Assembly: GCA_913048145.1 (NCBI GenBank)
Contig: CAJWVP010000160.1
Location: 1-6,793, forward strand
DNA from: an uncultured Rhodospirillaceae bacterium
GTDB lineage: Bacteria; Pseudomonadota; Alphaproteobacteria; Rhodospirillales; Casp-alpha2
Reading direction: 5' to 3'
Length of the DNA: 6,793 bases
Within the stretch, counting starts at the first letter, position 1. Every line of letters begins with the position of its first letter. The notes under the pieces are model-generated. The model was not told the origin of the DNA, made no database searches, and saw only the letters and a program-made list of their open reading frames with translations. This document shows, in pieces, positions 1 through 6,414 of this stretch. Position numbers and translations under genes: made by a program.

Positions 1-867
1 GAGACCCTCGGCAAGCTTGGCGCCATCAATACGCTCCCTGCCTCCTTCATGGCGGCCTTCGCCGCCGCCGCCGCCGTCTACATCATGACCAAGATTGGAC
101 TTCCCGTCTCTACCAGCCAGGCCATCGTCGGCTCCATCATCGGGTGGAATCTGTTTAGTGGCGCGCCCACGGATGGCAAATCATTGACGAAAATACTGTC
201 TACCTGGGTGTTGTGTCCGGTTCTCGCAGCGGGGTTTGCGGTGTTGATTTATACGATCGTTGTCAAGGTCGTCCGCCACGCAAAAATGCACCTCCTCCGC
301 ACCGACGCCTACACGCGCATTGGCCTGATCTTAGCTGGCGCCTTTGGGTCTTACAGCTTAGGCGCCAACAACATCGCCAACGTCATGGGCGTTTTCGTTT
401 CGACCAATCCGTTCACAGATTTCTCCTTAGCCACACTGGGAACGTTCACGGCCTCACAGCAACTCTTCATGCTGGGCGCCCTTGCCATCGCTGTTGGAGT
501 TTTTACCTATTCAAAACGGGTGATGATGACGGTCGGCAACGACCTCCTGCCGCTCTCGCCGGTGGCGGCTTGGGTCGCGGTCGTTGCCCATTCGCTGGTG
601 TTGTTTATTTTCGCGTCACAAGGTCTGGAGGCTTTCCTCCAAGACCAAGGATTGCCGACTATGCCCTTGGTTCCCGTGTCCAGTTCCCAGGCGGTGGTTG
701 GGGCAGTCTTGGGTATCGCGCTGATCAAAGGGGGGCGTGGAATTCAGTGGCGGGTCCTTAGAAGCATTGGGATCGGCTGGATTATGACCCCAGTCATCGC
801 CTGTGGGCTGTGTTTCTTTGGCCTCTATTTATTACAAAATGTATTCAATCAACCAGTCTATTCTTAG
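1..867 (+). CDS. PiT-family inorganic phosphate transporter, C-terminal part (5' end outside window)
   Basis: This is an inner-membrane permease of the PiT family (phosphate symport, PF01384/COG0306 type). The frame is open from base 1, so the ATG at 49 is an internal methionine. 288 residues are visible, which is more than half of a typical bacterial Pit of about 500 residues. Two copies of a family hallmark are visible: GLPVSTSQAIVGS near fragment residue 33 and VPVSSSQAVVGA near 224, matching the duplicated halves of PiT proteins. The second-half signature is GANNIANVMG at about 121-130, close to the usual GAND.AN motif but with N in place of D. Several long hydrophobic segments fill the rest. 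The loop joining the two halves is short. Some PiT relatives carry sulfate (CysP of Bacillus), so phosphate as substrate is a family inference. The gene ends 283 bases before the binding-protein gene, with no good intrinsic terminator between them. Confidence 0.9.
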   Translation, partial: ETLGKLGAINTLPASFMAAFAAAAAVYIMTKIGLPVSTSQAIVGSIIGWNLFSGAPTDGKSLTKILSTWVLCPVLAAGFAVLIYTIVVKVVRHAKMHLLRTDAYTRIGLILAGAFGSYSLGANNIANVMGVFVSTNPFTDFSLATLGTFTASQQLFMLGALAIAVGVFTYSKRVMMTVGNDLLPLSPVAAWVAVVAHSLVLFIFASQGLEAFLQDQGLPTMPLVPVSSSQAVVGAVLGIALIKGGRGIQWRVLRSIGIGWIMTPVIACGLCFFGLYLLQNVFNQPVYS

Positions 868-990
868 GGCAGTGGTGCCTCTAGGACTTGCCCACTCCGA
901 TTTAGACATCATTATCTTCGAACACATCGGCCAACGTCATCGCAGGCTTATGGTTCGTCGCGCAGCTAAGCTTTTTCATACAGTCCAGGC

Positions 991-1019
991 GAAATTGTGG
1001 TTACAACTTCGCATGAAGT
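991..1019. promoter_or_regulatory. Overlapping inverted repeats, candidate regulator-binding site
   Basis: Two dyads overlap. The first is GAAATTGT-GGTT-ACAACTTC at 991-1010, with 8-base arms matching at 7 of 8 positions. The second is ACTTC-GCAT-GAAGT at 1006-1019, with perfect 5-base arms. Neither is followed by a T-run, so a terminator is unlikely. The GT-N4-AC core at 997-1004 has the spacing of sites bound by HutC-type GntR regulators, a group that includes phosphonate regulators such as PhnF, but the central bases do not match that consensus well. The site lies about 130 to 160 bases before the binding-protein start and above a promoter candidate at 1065-1092. The symmetry is seen; regulator identity is a guess. 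Confidence 0.35.
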
Positions 1020-1064
1020 ATATCATAAAACGTTCACTATAAGACCATAGGAATAGGGTCTACA

Positions 1065-1092
1065 TTGATACTAAGATATAGTCGAAGATAAA
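1065..1092 (+). promoter_or_regulatory. Candidate sigma70-type promoter for the binding-protein gene
   Basis: The -35-like box TTGATA (1065-1070, 5 of 6 to consensus) and the -10-like box GATAAA (1087-1092, 4 of 6) are separated by 16 bases. Transcription would begin near 1099, giving a leader of about 50 bases. The surrounding stretch is AT-rich compared with the genes. A weaker alternative is TTGTGG (995-1000) with TATATC (1019-1024), 18 bases apart, which would place the inverted repeats inside the promoter. No experimental support can be read from the sequence. Confidence 0.35.
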
Positions 1093-1135
1093 GACTTCTT
1101 GAGAAAACCATACACGACCAAGAGACAGGATAAAG

Positions 1136-1140
1136 AAGGA
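1136..1140 (+). promoter_or_regulatory. Ribosome binding site of the binding-protein gene
   Basis: AAGGA, preceded by AAAG to give a purine-rich stretch, lies 10 bases before the ATG at 1151. It supports this start, and the signal peptide begins directly there. Confidence 0.7.
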
Positions 1141-1150
1141 AAGCTAGATC

Positions 1151-2185
1151 ATGAAATTCGCAAAGACATTTGCGCTCCTTGCTGGGGGCTTGGCATTGGC
1201 GCTTAGCCACACAACAAGCGCGACCGCCAAAACCGATCTACTCGTTTATACTGCCGTCGAAGCGGACGAGCTGAAGAAGTTCAAAAAAGCGTTCGAAGCC
1301 GACTATCCCGACGTTAATATCAAATGGGTTCGCGACTCTACGGGCATCATCACCTCAAAGCTTTTGGCTGAGAAAGAAAACCCAAAGGCAGATATCGTCT
1401 GGGGAGTCGCGGCTACAAGCCTGTTGCTGCTTTCGAAATATAACTACTTCCAGGGCTACGCGCCGAAGGGTGTCGAGAAGCTTGAGAAGAAGTACTACGA
1501 CACCAAAAATAATCCACCGCTTTGGGTTGGCCAACGCGCCTGGATCGCCTCTGTTTGCTATAACACAGTGGAAGCCGGCAAGCACAACCTACCATTGCCG
1601 ACCAGTTGGGCTGACCTGACCAAGGGCGTCTACAAAGGACATGTCATCATGCCAAACCCTAATTCCTCCGGAACCGGTTTTCTCGACGTATCAAGCTGGA
1701 TCCAGATGCAGGGTGAAGAAAACGCATGGAAATACATGGATGCACTACACGAGAACATCGCGCGCTATACCCATTCCGGCTCCAAACCGTGCAAGCTGGC
1801 CGCTAAGGGTGAGATCCCCATTGGCGTGTCCTTCGCCTATCGTGGCGCCAAGTCGAAGAATGCTGGAGCGCCCTTAGAAGTGGTCGCGCCATCTGAAGGC
1901 GTCGGTTGGGACCTGGAAGCGTTCGGTATTGTCCGCAACACTAAAAACCTAAAAGCCGCCCGTGCACTGGCTGACTGGTCGGTGACGGAAAAAGCCAACC
2001 GCATCTACAACGAAGAATATGCGGTAGTCGCCATGCCAGGAATCGCCAAGCCAGTGAAAAACTTCCCCCCGGGAATCGAAGCAAAAATGATCCAGAACAA
2101 TTTCCAATGGGCTGCCAACAACCGCATTCGCGTTCTCGACGAATGGCGGAAGCGTTACGACGGCAAGTCTGAACCTAAGAAATAA
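1151..2185 (+). CDS. phnS2: Periplasmic 2-aminoethylphosphonate-binding protein of ABC transporter (PhnS2/AepX type)
   Basis: This is the solute-binding protein that captures 2-aminoethylphosphonate in the periplasm and delivers it to the ABC permease. It has 344 residues. A Sec signal peptide is clear: basic MKFAK, a hydrophobic core (residues 6-18) and a likely cut after ATA at residue 26. The mature protein has the fold class of Fe(III)/polyamine-type binding proteins. Blocks recognised from the putative AEP-binding family (TIGR03261 type) are LLVYTAVEADELKKF, KWVRDSTGIITSKLLAEKEN, MPNPNSSGTGFLDVSSW, YTHSGSKPCKLAAKGEIPIG and VGWDLEAFGIV. Cys136 and Cys214 are present in the mature part and could pair, though this is untested. 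A ferric-binding role is the main alternative, but those blocks and the phnW-phnA neighbours favour AEP. The gene is separated from the ATPase gene by a hairpin at 2207-2243. Confidence 0.93.
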   Translation: MKFAKTFALLAGGLALALSHTTSATAKTDLLVYTAVEADELKKFKKAFEADYPDVNIKWVRDSTGIITSKLLAEKENPKADIVWGVAATSLLLLSKYNYFQGYAPKGVEKLEKKYYDTKNNPPLWVGQRAWIASVCYNTVEAGKHNLPLPTSWADLTKGVYKGHVIMPNPNSSGTGFLDVSSWIQMQGEENAWKYMDALHENIARYTHSGSKPCKLAAKGEIPIGVSFAYRGAKSKNAGAPLEVVAPSEGVGWDLEAFGIVRNTKNLKAARALADWSVTEKANRIYNEEYAVVAMPGIAKPVKNFPPGIEAKMIQNNFQWAANNRIRVLDEWRKRYDGKSEPKK

Positions 2186-2206
2186 GACCAGTCACACGTT
2201 CCATTG

Positions 2207-2243
2207 ACGGCCCCCGCGGCAATTGTCTCATCGCCGGGGCCGT
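2207..2243 (+). terminator. GC-rich hairpin after the binding-protein gene, terminator or attenuator
   Basis: The arms ACGGCCCCCGCG (2207-2218) and CGCCGGGGCCGT (2232-2243) pair with 8 base pairs, one C-C mismatch, then 3 more base pairs, around a 13-base loop. The next bases are TTCTCTTAT, a pyrimidine-rich but imperfect U-tract, so termination is probably partial. It begins 21 bases after the binding-protein stop. Such intercistronic hairpins commonly let a binding protein be made in excess over its ATPase and permease, by termination or by protecting the upstream mRNA end. That role is inferred here. Confidence 0.65.
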
Positions 2244-2283
2244 TCTCTTATCACCTATGAATTTCTTTGCTAGGCTCTCGTAT

Positions 2284-2289
2284 GGGAGG
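2284..2289 (+). promoter_or_regulatory. Ribosome binding site of the ATPase gene
   Basis: GGGAGG lies 8 bases before the ATG at 2298. It is a strong Shine-Dalgarno match and fixes the ATPase start. Confidence 0.75.
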
Positions 2290-2297
2290 CCAACAAT

Positions 2298-3407
2298 ATG
2301 ACTGCCACGACTTCATCGCTCTATCTGAAGGCCGAAAAACTAGTCAAGAAATTTGGCAATTTTACAGCGCTCAACGATGTTTCACTTGAAATCTTCGAAA
2401 GCGAATTCGTTTGTTTTCTGGGACCTTCAGGGTGCGGCAAGACGACCCTGCTCCGAGCCATTGCTGGCTTAGATATTCAAACTACCGGAACCATCGAACA
2501 AGCTGGCAAAGACATCTCGGCCCTGCCCCCCTCCGAGCGCGACTTTGGCATCGTCTTCCAATCCTACGCCCTCTTTCCGAACCTAACGGTCCATCGGAAC
2601 GTGGCCTACGGTCTCGAGAACAAGGGGATGCTCAAACCGGACATCGAAGCGCGCGTCATGGAGTTGCTTGAACTCGTCGGACTTCCCGATCAAGGGGATA
2701 AATACTCAGCCCAGCTCTCCGGCGGCCAGCAACAGCGGGTAGCCCTGGCGCGAGCGTTGGCGACATCGCCAGGTCTGCTGCTTTTGGACGAACCCCTGAG
2801 CGCCCTCGATGCCAAGGTTCGATCCCACTTGCGTCACGAGATCAAGGCTTTGCAGCACAAGATCGGTATCACCACGATCATGGTGACCCACGATCAGGAA
2901 GAGGCCCTGACCATGGCCGATCGGATCGTAGTGATGAACCATGGCGTCATCGAACAAGTCGGCACGCCCAACGAAATCTATGACCACCCCGCATCCCCCT
3001 TTGTAGCCGACTTCATCGGCACCATGAATTTCCTGGACGGCCAGACCGCCGGCGACAACTGTGTCGCCCTTGGCGGGGTCAACATGCGGGTCGACGGCAC
3101 CCAACAGGCGGACGACAGCAGCGAGATCACGGTTTGCATCCGCCCCGAAGACGTGGCTACTCGCGGCGTCGATGCGAACAGCGAAAACGCCATTGAGGCG
3201 ACGGTGGCGGAATTGGAGTTCCTTGGCTCCGTGCACCGCGCAACGCTTGATATCAACGGCGACAGGGCGCTTCGGTTTCGGGCGGACTTTTCCGCTAACT
3301 TAATGCGCGATCACGCCATCGCTCAGGGAAAATCCGTCCACGTCGCGTTCCCGCCAGATCGACTGCATGTATTCGGGGACCTTACAGACAAAGCGGGGGC
3401 ACCTTAG
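2298..3407 (+). CDS. phnT2: ABC transporter ATP-binding protein for 2-aminoethylphosphonate uptake (PhnT2/AepV type)
   Basis: This cytoplasmic ATPase powers AEP import as a dimer on the permease. It has 369 residues, the usual size of importer ATPases of the MalK/PotA/FbpC kind. All catalytic motifs are intact: Walker A GPSGCGKTT (42-50), Q-loop Gln88 in IVFQSYALFPN, ABC signature LSGGQQQR (140-147), Walker B LLLLDEP (160-166), D-loop SALD (168-171) and switch His198 in MVTHDQEEA. After about residue 240 comes a TOBE-like regulatory domain, with IRPED visible near 282. The motifs alone cannot separate it from polyamine or iron transport ATPases. The AEP assignment rests on overall likeness to the PhnT2 (TIGR03265) type and on the neighbours. 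Its stop is 16 bases before the preferred permease start, so the two are probably co-translated. Confidence 0.94.
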   Translation: MTATTSSLYLKAEKLVKKFGNFTALNDVSLEIFESEFVCFLGPSGCGKTTLLRAIAGLDIQTTGTIEQAGKDISALPPSERDFGIVFQSYALFPNLTVHRNVAYGLENKGMLKPDIEARVMELLELVGLPDQGDKYSAQLSGGQQQRVALARALATSPGLLLLDEPLSALDAKVRSHLRHEIKALQHKIGITTIMVTHDQEEALTMADRIVVMNHGVIEQVGTPNEIYDHPASPFVADFIGTMNFLDGQTAGDNCVALGGVNMRVDGTQQADDSSEITVCIRPEDVATRGVDANSENAIEATVAELEFLGSVHRATLDINGDRALRFRADFSANLMRDHAIAQGKSVHVAFPPDRLHVFGDLTDKAGAP

Positions 3408-3411
3408 CGGC

Positions 3412-3416
3412 CAGGA
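3412..3416 (+). promoter_or_regulatory. Ribosome binding site that decides the permease start
   Basis: CAGGA sits 7 bases before the GTG at 3424 and just after the ATPase stop. The earlier in-frame ATG at 3367 has no comparable purine-rich site before it and would overlap the ATPase gene by 41 bases. The site therefore favours the GTG. Confidence 0.55.
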
Positions 3417-3423
3417 TGCATTT

Positions 3424-5133
3424 GTGATTACTCCCTCCATTAAGGCGCCCCCCTTGGGCACGGCAATCAAACCGAAGGTCAGCGGCGAAGATTGGATAAT
3501 GCGCGTCGTCTTGATCGGCATTGCGCTTTATCTGCTGATCACCATGGTGTTCCCCCTCTACGCCATCCTGTCAAAGAGTTTCCAGACAGACAAAGGCGTG
3601 TTCATCGGGCTCGACAACTACATAAAGTTCTTTTCCACGCCGGCGCTATTCTGGTCCATCCAAAACAGCTTTTTCGTCACCATCATCACCTGCCTGATCG
3701 TGGTTCCAGTGGCCTTTACCTTTGCCTACGCCTTGACCCGCTCATGCATGCCCTTCAAGAGCTTGTTCAAGGGGATCGCGCTGATACCCATTCTTATGCC
3801 GTCGCTTCTGCCGGCCATTGCCCTGGTCTACTTGTTTGGCGCGCAGGGGCTGATCAAGGGCGCGCTCTTAGGACACGACCTCTACGGCCCCATAGGCATC
3901 ATCATCGGCGAATCCATTTACGTTTTCCCACACGTGCTGACGATCATGTTAATCGCCATGAGCACGGCGGACGCGCGACTATACGAGGCCGCGCAGGTGC
4001 TGGGAGCGGGAAAAATTAAAACTTTTTTCACCGTCACTCTGCCTGGTGTCCGATATGGTCTCGTGTCTGCGTTCTTCGTGTGTTTCACCCTGGTGATCAC
4101 CGATTTCGGTGTGCCGAAGGTGTTGGGCGGCAAATTCAACATGCTAGCCACGGATATCTACAAGCAGGTGGTTGGACGCCTGGATTTCGAAATGGGCGCC
4201 GTGGTTGGCATGGTTTTGTTAATCCCCGCCGTTTTCGCCTTCTTCGCGGACCGGATCGCGCAACGCCGTCAGGTGGCGTTGCTGTCGTCCCGCGCCGTTC
4301 CTTACGAGCCGAAACCGACCCCCGCCTTTGACATGGCCATGCTGACTTTCTGTATAGTTATCGGCGCCATTATCCTGGCCGTGCTTGGAACCGCTTGCTT
4401 CGCGTCATTCGCCAAGTTTTGGCCCTATAACCTCAGCTTCAGCCTGAACCACTACGACTTTGACCTAATGGACGGCGGAAGCTGGGATTCCTTCTTCAAC
4501 ACGCTCGAATTAGCAGCTTGGACCGCCGTGATTGGCACGGCGGCGGTGTTTTCCGGCGCCTACCTGGTGGAGAAGACCAAAGGGTTCGAGACAGGTCGCG
4601 GAATCATGCAATTCTTGTGCATGATACCCATGGCGGTTCCGGGATTGGTGTTGGGCCTAGCATACATTTTCTTCTTCAATAATCCGGGGAACCCATTCGG
4701 GATCCTCTACCACACCATGCCGATCCTAGTGATTTGTACGATCACCCACTTCTACACCGTGGCGCACCTGACGGCAGTCACGGCACTGAAGCAGATGGAT
4801 CCGGAATTTGAAGCGGTTTCGTCATCCCTGAAGGTGCCTTTCTATCGGACCTTCTTCAGGGTCACGGTACCCGTATGCCTACCGGCGATCCTGGATATCT
4901 CCATGTATCTGTTCGTCAATGCCATGACGACGGTGTCGGCGGTCGTCTTCCTATACTCTCCAGACACAGCCCTGGCTTCAGTGGCGATGCTCAACATGGA
5001 TGACGCCGGCGACACGGCCCCCGCCGCCGCCATGGGCATGTTGATCGTGGGCACGGCGGCTGGCGTTCGGCTAGTGCACACCATACTCAGCCGCGGTTTA
5101 CTTCGCCGGACACAGGCTTGGCGCTATCGATAA
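3424..5133 (+). CDS. phnU2: Fused two-domain ABC permease for 2-aminoethylphosphonate (PhnU2/AepW type)
   Basis: This inner-membrane protein forms the whole transport channel in one chain. From the GTG at 3424 it has 569 residues. The frame stays open to an ATG at 3367 (588 residues), but the added 19 residues look polar and translation-poor, and only the GTG has a good ribosome binding site. A third option, the ATG at 3499, begins directly at the first membrane segment. Two BPD-type permease domains are visible. Each ends with an EAA-like loop that docks on the ATPase: EAAQVLGAGKIKTFF from residue 188 and EAVSSSLKVPFYRTFF from residue 463. A charged linker around 275-298 (DRIAQRRQ and following) joins them. 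There are roughly a dozen hydrophobic segments. Fused permeases also occur in iron (FbpB/SfuB) systems. The AEP assignment follows the PhnU2 (TIGR03262) resemblance and locus context. Confidence 0.92.
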   Translation: MITPSIKAPPLGTAIKPKVSGEDWIMRVVLIGIALYLLITMVFPLYAILSKSFQTDKGVFIGLDNYIKFFSTPALFWSIQNSFFVTIITCLIVVPVAFTFAYALTRSCMPFKSLFKGIALIPILMPSLLPAIALVYLFGAQGLIKGALLGHDLYGPIGIIIGESIYVFPHVLTIMLIAMSTADARLYEAAQVLGAGKIKTFFTVTLPGVRYGLVSAFFVCFTLVITDFGVPKVLGGKFNMLATDIYKQVVGRLDFEMGAVVGMVLLIPAVFAFFADRIAQRRQVALLSSRAVPYEPKPTPAFDMAMLTFCIVIGAIILAVLGTACFASFAKFWPYNLSFSLNHYDFDLMDGGSWDSFFNTLELAAWTAVIGTAAVFSGAYLVEKTKGFETGRGIMQFLCMIPMAVPGLVLGLAYIFFFNNPGNPFGILYHTMPILVICTITHFYTVAHLTAVTALKQMDPEFEAVSSSLKVPFYRTFFRVTVPVCLPAILDISMYLFVNAMTTVSAVVFLYSPDTALASVAMLNMDDAGDTAPAAAMGMLIVGTAAGVRLVHTILSRGLLRRTQAWRYR

Positions 5134-5164
5134 ATTAGGCATCAGAAATGCATAAGATCACAGG

Positions 5165-5181
5165 GTCAGCCGACTTTTTTT
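5165..5181 (+). terminator. Weak terminator-like signal after the permease gene
   Basis: A small stem GTC-AGCC-GAC (5165-5174), which can be lengthened only by G-U pairs, is followed by seven T residues (5175-5181). The T-run is convincing but the stem is very short, so termination would be weak at best. It lies 31 bases after the permease stop. Confidence 0.3.
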
Positions 5182-5199
5182 GTGGTAATTTTCCTGTTC

Positions 5200-5214
5200 T
5201 TGACAAAATATAAT
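5200..5214 (+). promoter_or_regulatory. Promoter-like boxes before phnW
   Basis: An exact TTGACA (5200-5205) and an exact TATAAT (5209-5214) occur in an AT-rich spacer, but only 3 bases separate them, so they cannot serve together. TATAAT has no good -35 box at 16-18 bases upstream, and TTGACA has only GTGACT at 17 bases downstream. A separate phnW promoter is plausible from the 132-base gap and its base content, but which box is used is unclear. Confidence 0.35.
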
Positions 5215-5254
5215 CGTGGTCTGTGACTGAAGCGTTTTAGGTTTTCCGGCTCTT

Positions 5255-5258
5255 GGAG
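5255..5258 (+). promoter_or_regulatory. Ribosome binding site of phnW
   Basis: GGAG, within TTGGAGAT, lies 7 bases before the GTG at 5266. It supports a GTG start giving MTLTPDDPRLLTPGP. The next in-frame ATG at 5341 would delete the conserved LLTPGPLT block, so the GTG is the start. Confidence 0.7.
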
Positions 5259-5265
5259 ATCAATA

Positions 5266-6396
5266 GTGACTCTTACTCCCGATGATCCACGACTCCTCAC
5301 CCCTGGCCCCCTAACTACCTCGCACGAAACCAAGGCAGCTATGCTTCACGACTGGGGTTCGCGCGACCAAAATTTCATCGACATGAATGCAAGGGTGCGC
5401 GATCGGCTCTTGGCCATCGCCAACGCAGCCGATACCCATTTATGCGTGCCCCTGCAGGGCAGCGGCACCTTTGTGGTGGAAGCGGCGCTCTGCACGCTCA
5501 TTCCCCATGACGGTAAGGCGTTGATTTTAATCAATGGCGCCTATGGGCATCGTATGGGTAAAATTTTAGATTACGCCGGACGATCCTACATCATTCAGGA
5601 AACCCCAGAGGACCAACCGCCATCGATCGATGCCCTGGATCAGGCGTTGACGGATGATCCAAACATCTCGCATGTGCTTACCGTGCATTGCGAAACCACA
5701 TCCGGAATCCTCAACCCCGTGGAAGAGATTGTCCATACGGTGAAGGCCCATGACCGCGTCGTGATCATCGACGCCATGAGCGCCTTCGGCGCCATCGAGT
5801 TAGATTCTACGCATGTGCCCTTCGACGCGCTTATGGCATCATCTAACAAGTGTCTTGAAGGTGTTCCCGGCATGGGCTTCGCAATAATCCGCGAGAGCGT
5901 GTTGGCCGAGTGCGAAGGTAATGCCCATTCCCTAAGCCTTGATCTCTATGACCAGTGGCAGGCCATGGAGGTTAATGCCCAGTGGCGTTTCACGCCGCCA
6001 ACCCACGTCATTGCCGCCTTTGACGCGGCCATGGATCAGTTCGAAGCAGAAGGCGGCGTTGCCGGCCGTCATAAACGCTATTCAGGTAACTGCCGCATCA
6101 TCATCGACGGCATGCAAACCCTCGGGTTTGAGCCTCTACTTTCCAATAATCTACAAGCACCGATCATCGTTACCTTCAAGATGCCCGCTGATCCAGCCTT
6201 CGACTTCCAGGTCTTCTACAACCGCGTGAAGGAAAGCGGGTACGTCCTGTATCCTGGAAAGTTGACAGTCGCGCCCAGCTTCCGCATCGGCTGCATCGGC
6301 CATCTTCACGCCGACGACATGCGCGACGCCTTGGCGACAATCAAAGCCATTCTTGGTGACATGGGCGTCAAAAATGGCGCTCCAGCAGCCACCTAG
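5266..6396 (+). CDS. phnW: 2-aminoethylphosphonate:pyruvate aminotransferase
   Basis: This cytosolic PLP enzyme moves the amino group of 2-aminoethylphosphonate to pyruvate, giving phosphonoacetaldehyde and L-alanine. It is the first catabolic step after uptake. The 376 residues match the usual length of about 370. Family blocks are visible in order: LLTPGPLTTS (near 10-19), MLHDWGSRDQNF, PLQGSGTFVVEAAL, VHCETTSGILNP, DAMSAFGA with Asp169 contacting the PLP ring nitrogen, SSNKCLEGVPGMGF with Lys195 as the Schiff-base lysine, and SFRIGCIGH with Arg340 as the expected substrate-binding arginine. These fit class V (fold type I) aminotransferases and specifically PhnW. The GTG start has a ribosome binding site. 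phnA follows 18 bases later, so the two are very likely co-transcribed. No truncation or frameshift is seen. Confidence 0.97.
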   Translation: MTLTPDDPRLLTPGPLTTSHETKAAMLHDWGSRDQNFIDMNARVRDRLLAIANAADTHLCVPLQGSGTFVVEAALCTLIPHDGKALILINGAYGHRMGKILDYAGRSYIIQETPEDQPPSIDALDQALTDDPNISHVLTVHCETTSGILNPVEEIVHTVKAHDRVVIIDAMSAFGAIELDSTHVPFDALMASSNKCLEGVPGMGFAIIRESVLAECEGNAHSLSLDLYDQWQAMEVNAQWRFTPPTHVIAAFDAAMDQFEAEGGVAGRHKRYSGNCRIIIDGMQTLGFEPLLSNNLQAPIIVTFKMPADPAFDFQVFYNRVKESGYVLYPGKLTVAPSFRIGCIGHLHADDMRDALATIKAILGDMGVKNGAPAAT

Positions 6397-6399
6397 TTA

Positions 6400-6404
6400 A
6401 AGGA
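6400..6404 (+). promoter_or_regulatory. Ribosome binding site of phnA
   Basis: AAGGA lies 10 bases before the ATG at 6415 and just after the phnW stop. It is typical of operon-internal translation initiation. Confidence 0.65.
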
Positions 6405-6414
6405 TCAATTAGAT

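Noticed and set aside
213..761. 182-codon + strand frame inside the PiT gene
   Set aside because: Low-complexity R/G/H-rich translation within a well-matched PiT frame; a shadow.
867..896. Possible terminator after the PiT gene (GGGCA/TGCCC or AGTGG/CCACT pairing)
   Set aside because: The two pairings exclude each other, both are only 5 base pairs, and no T-run follows.
803..1042. 79-codon + strand reading frame running from the PiT gene end into the leader
   Set aside because: It begins inside the PiT gene in another frame, has no ribosome binding site, shows no recognisable protein features and covers probable regulatory DNA.
1042..1061. AGACC/GGTCT inverted repeat before the binding-protein gene
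   Set aside because: Five-base arms around a 10-base loop are expected by chance in a region of this length, and nothing else supports a site.
2706..3236. 176-codon reading frame on the - strand inside the ATPase gene
   Set aside because: It is antisense to a gene with all ATPase motifs intact. Its composition (many H, D, G, V) is what a reversed GC-rich coding strand gives.
3492..4019. 175-codon + strand frame inside the permease gene
   Set aside because: Shadow frame rich in H and R, lying wholly within the membrane-domain coding sequence, with no start signal.
1151..5133. Reading the ABC system as a ferric iron importer (Fbp/Sfu type)
   Set aside because: The architecture is similar, but the binding-protein blocks such as WVRDSTGIIT and YTHSGSKPCK fit the AEP-binding group, and phnW and phnA follow directly.
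5139..5151. GCAT-CAGAA-ATGC stem just after the permease stop
   Set aside because: Only four base pairs, too weak for a terminator and not followed by T residues.
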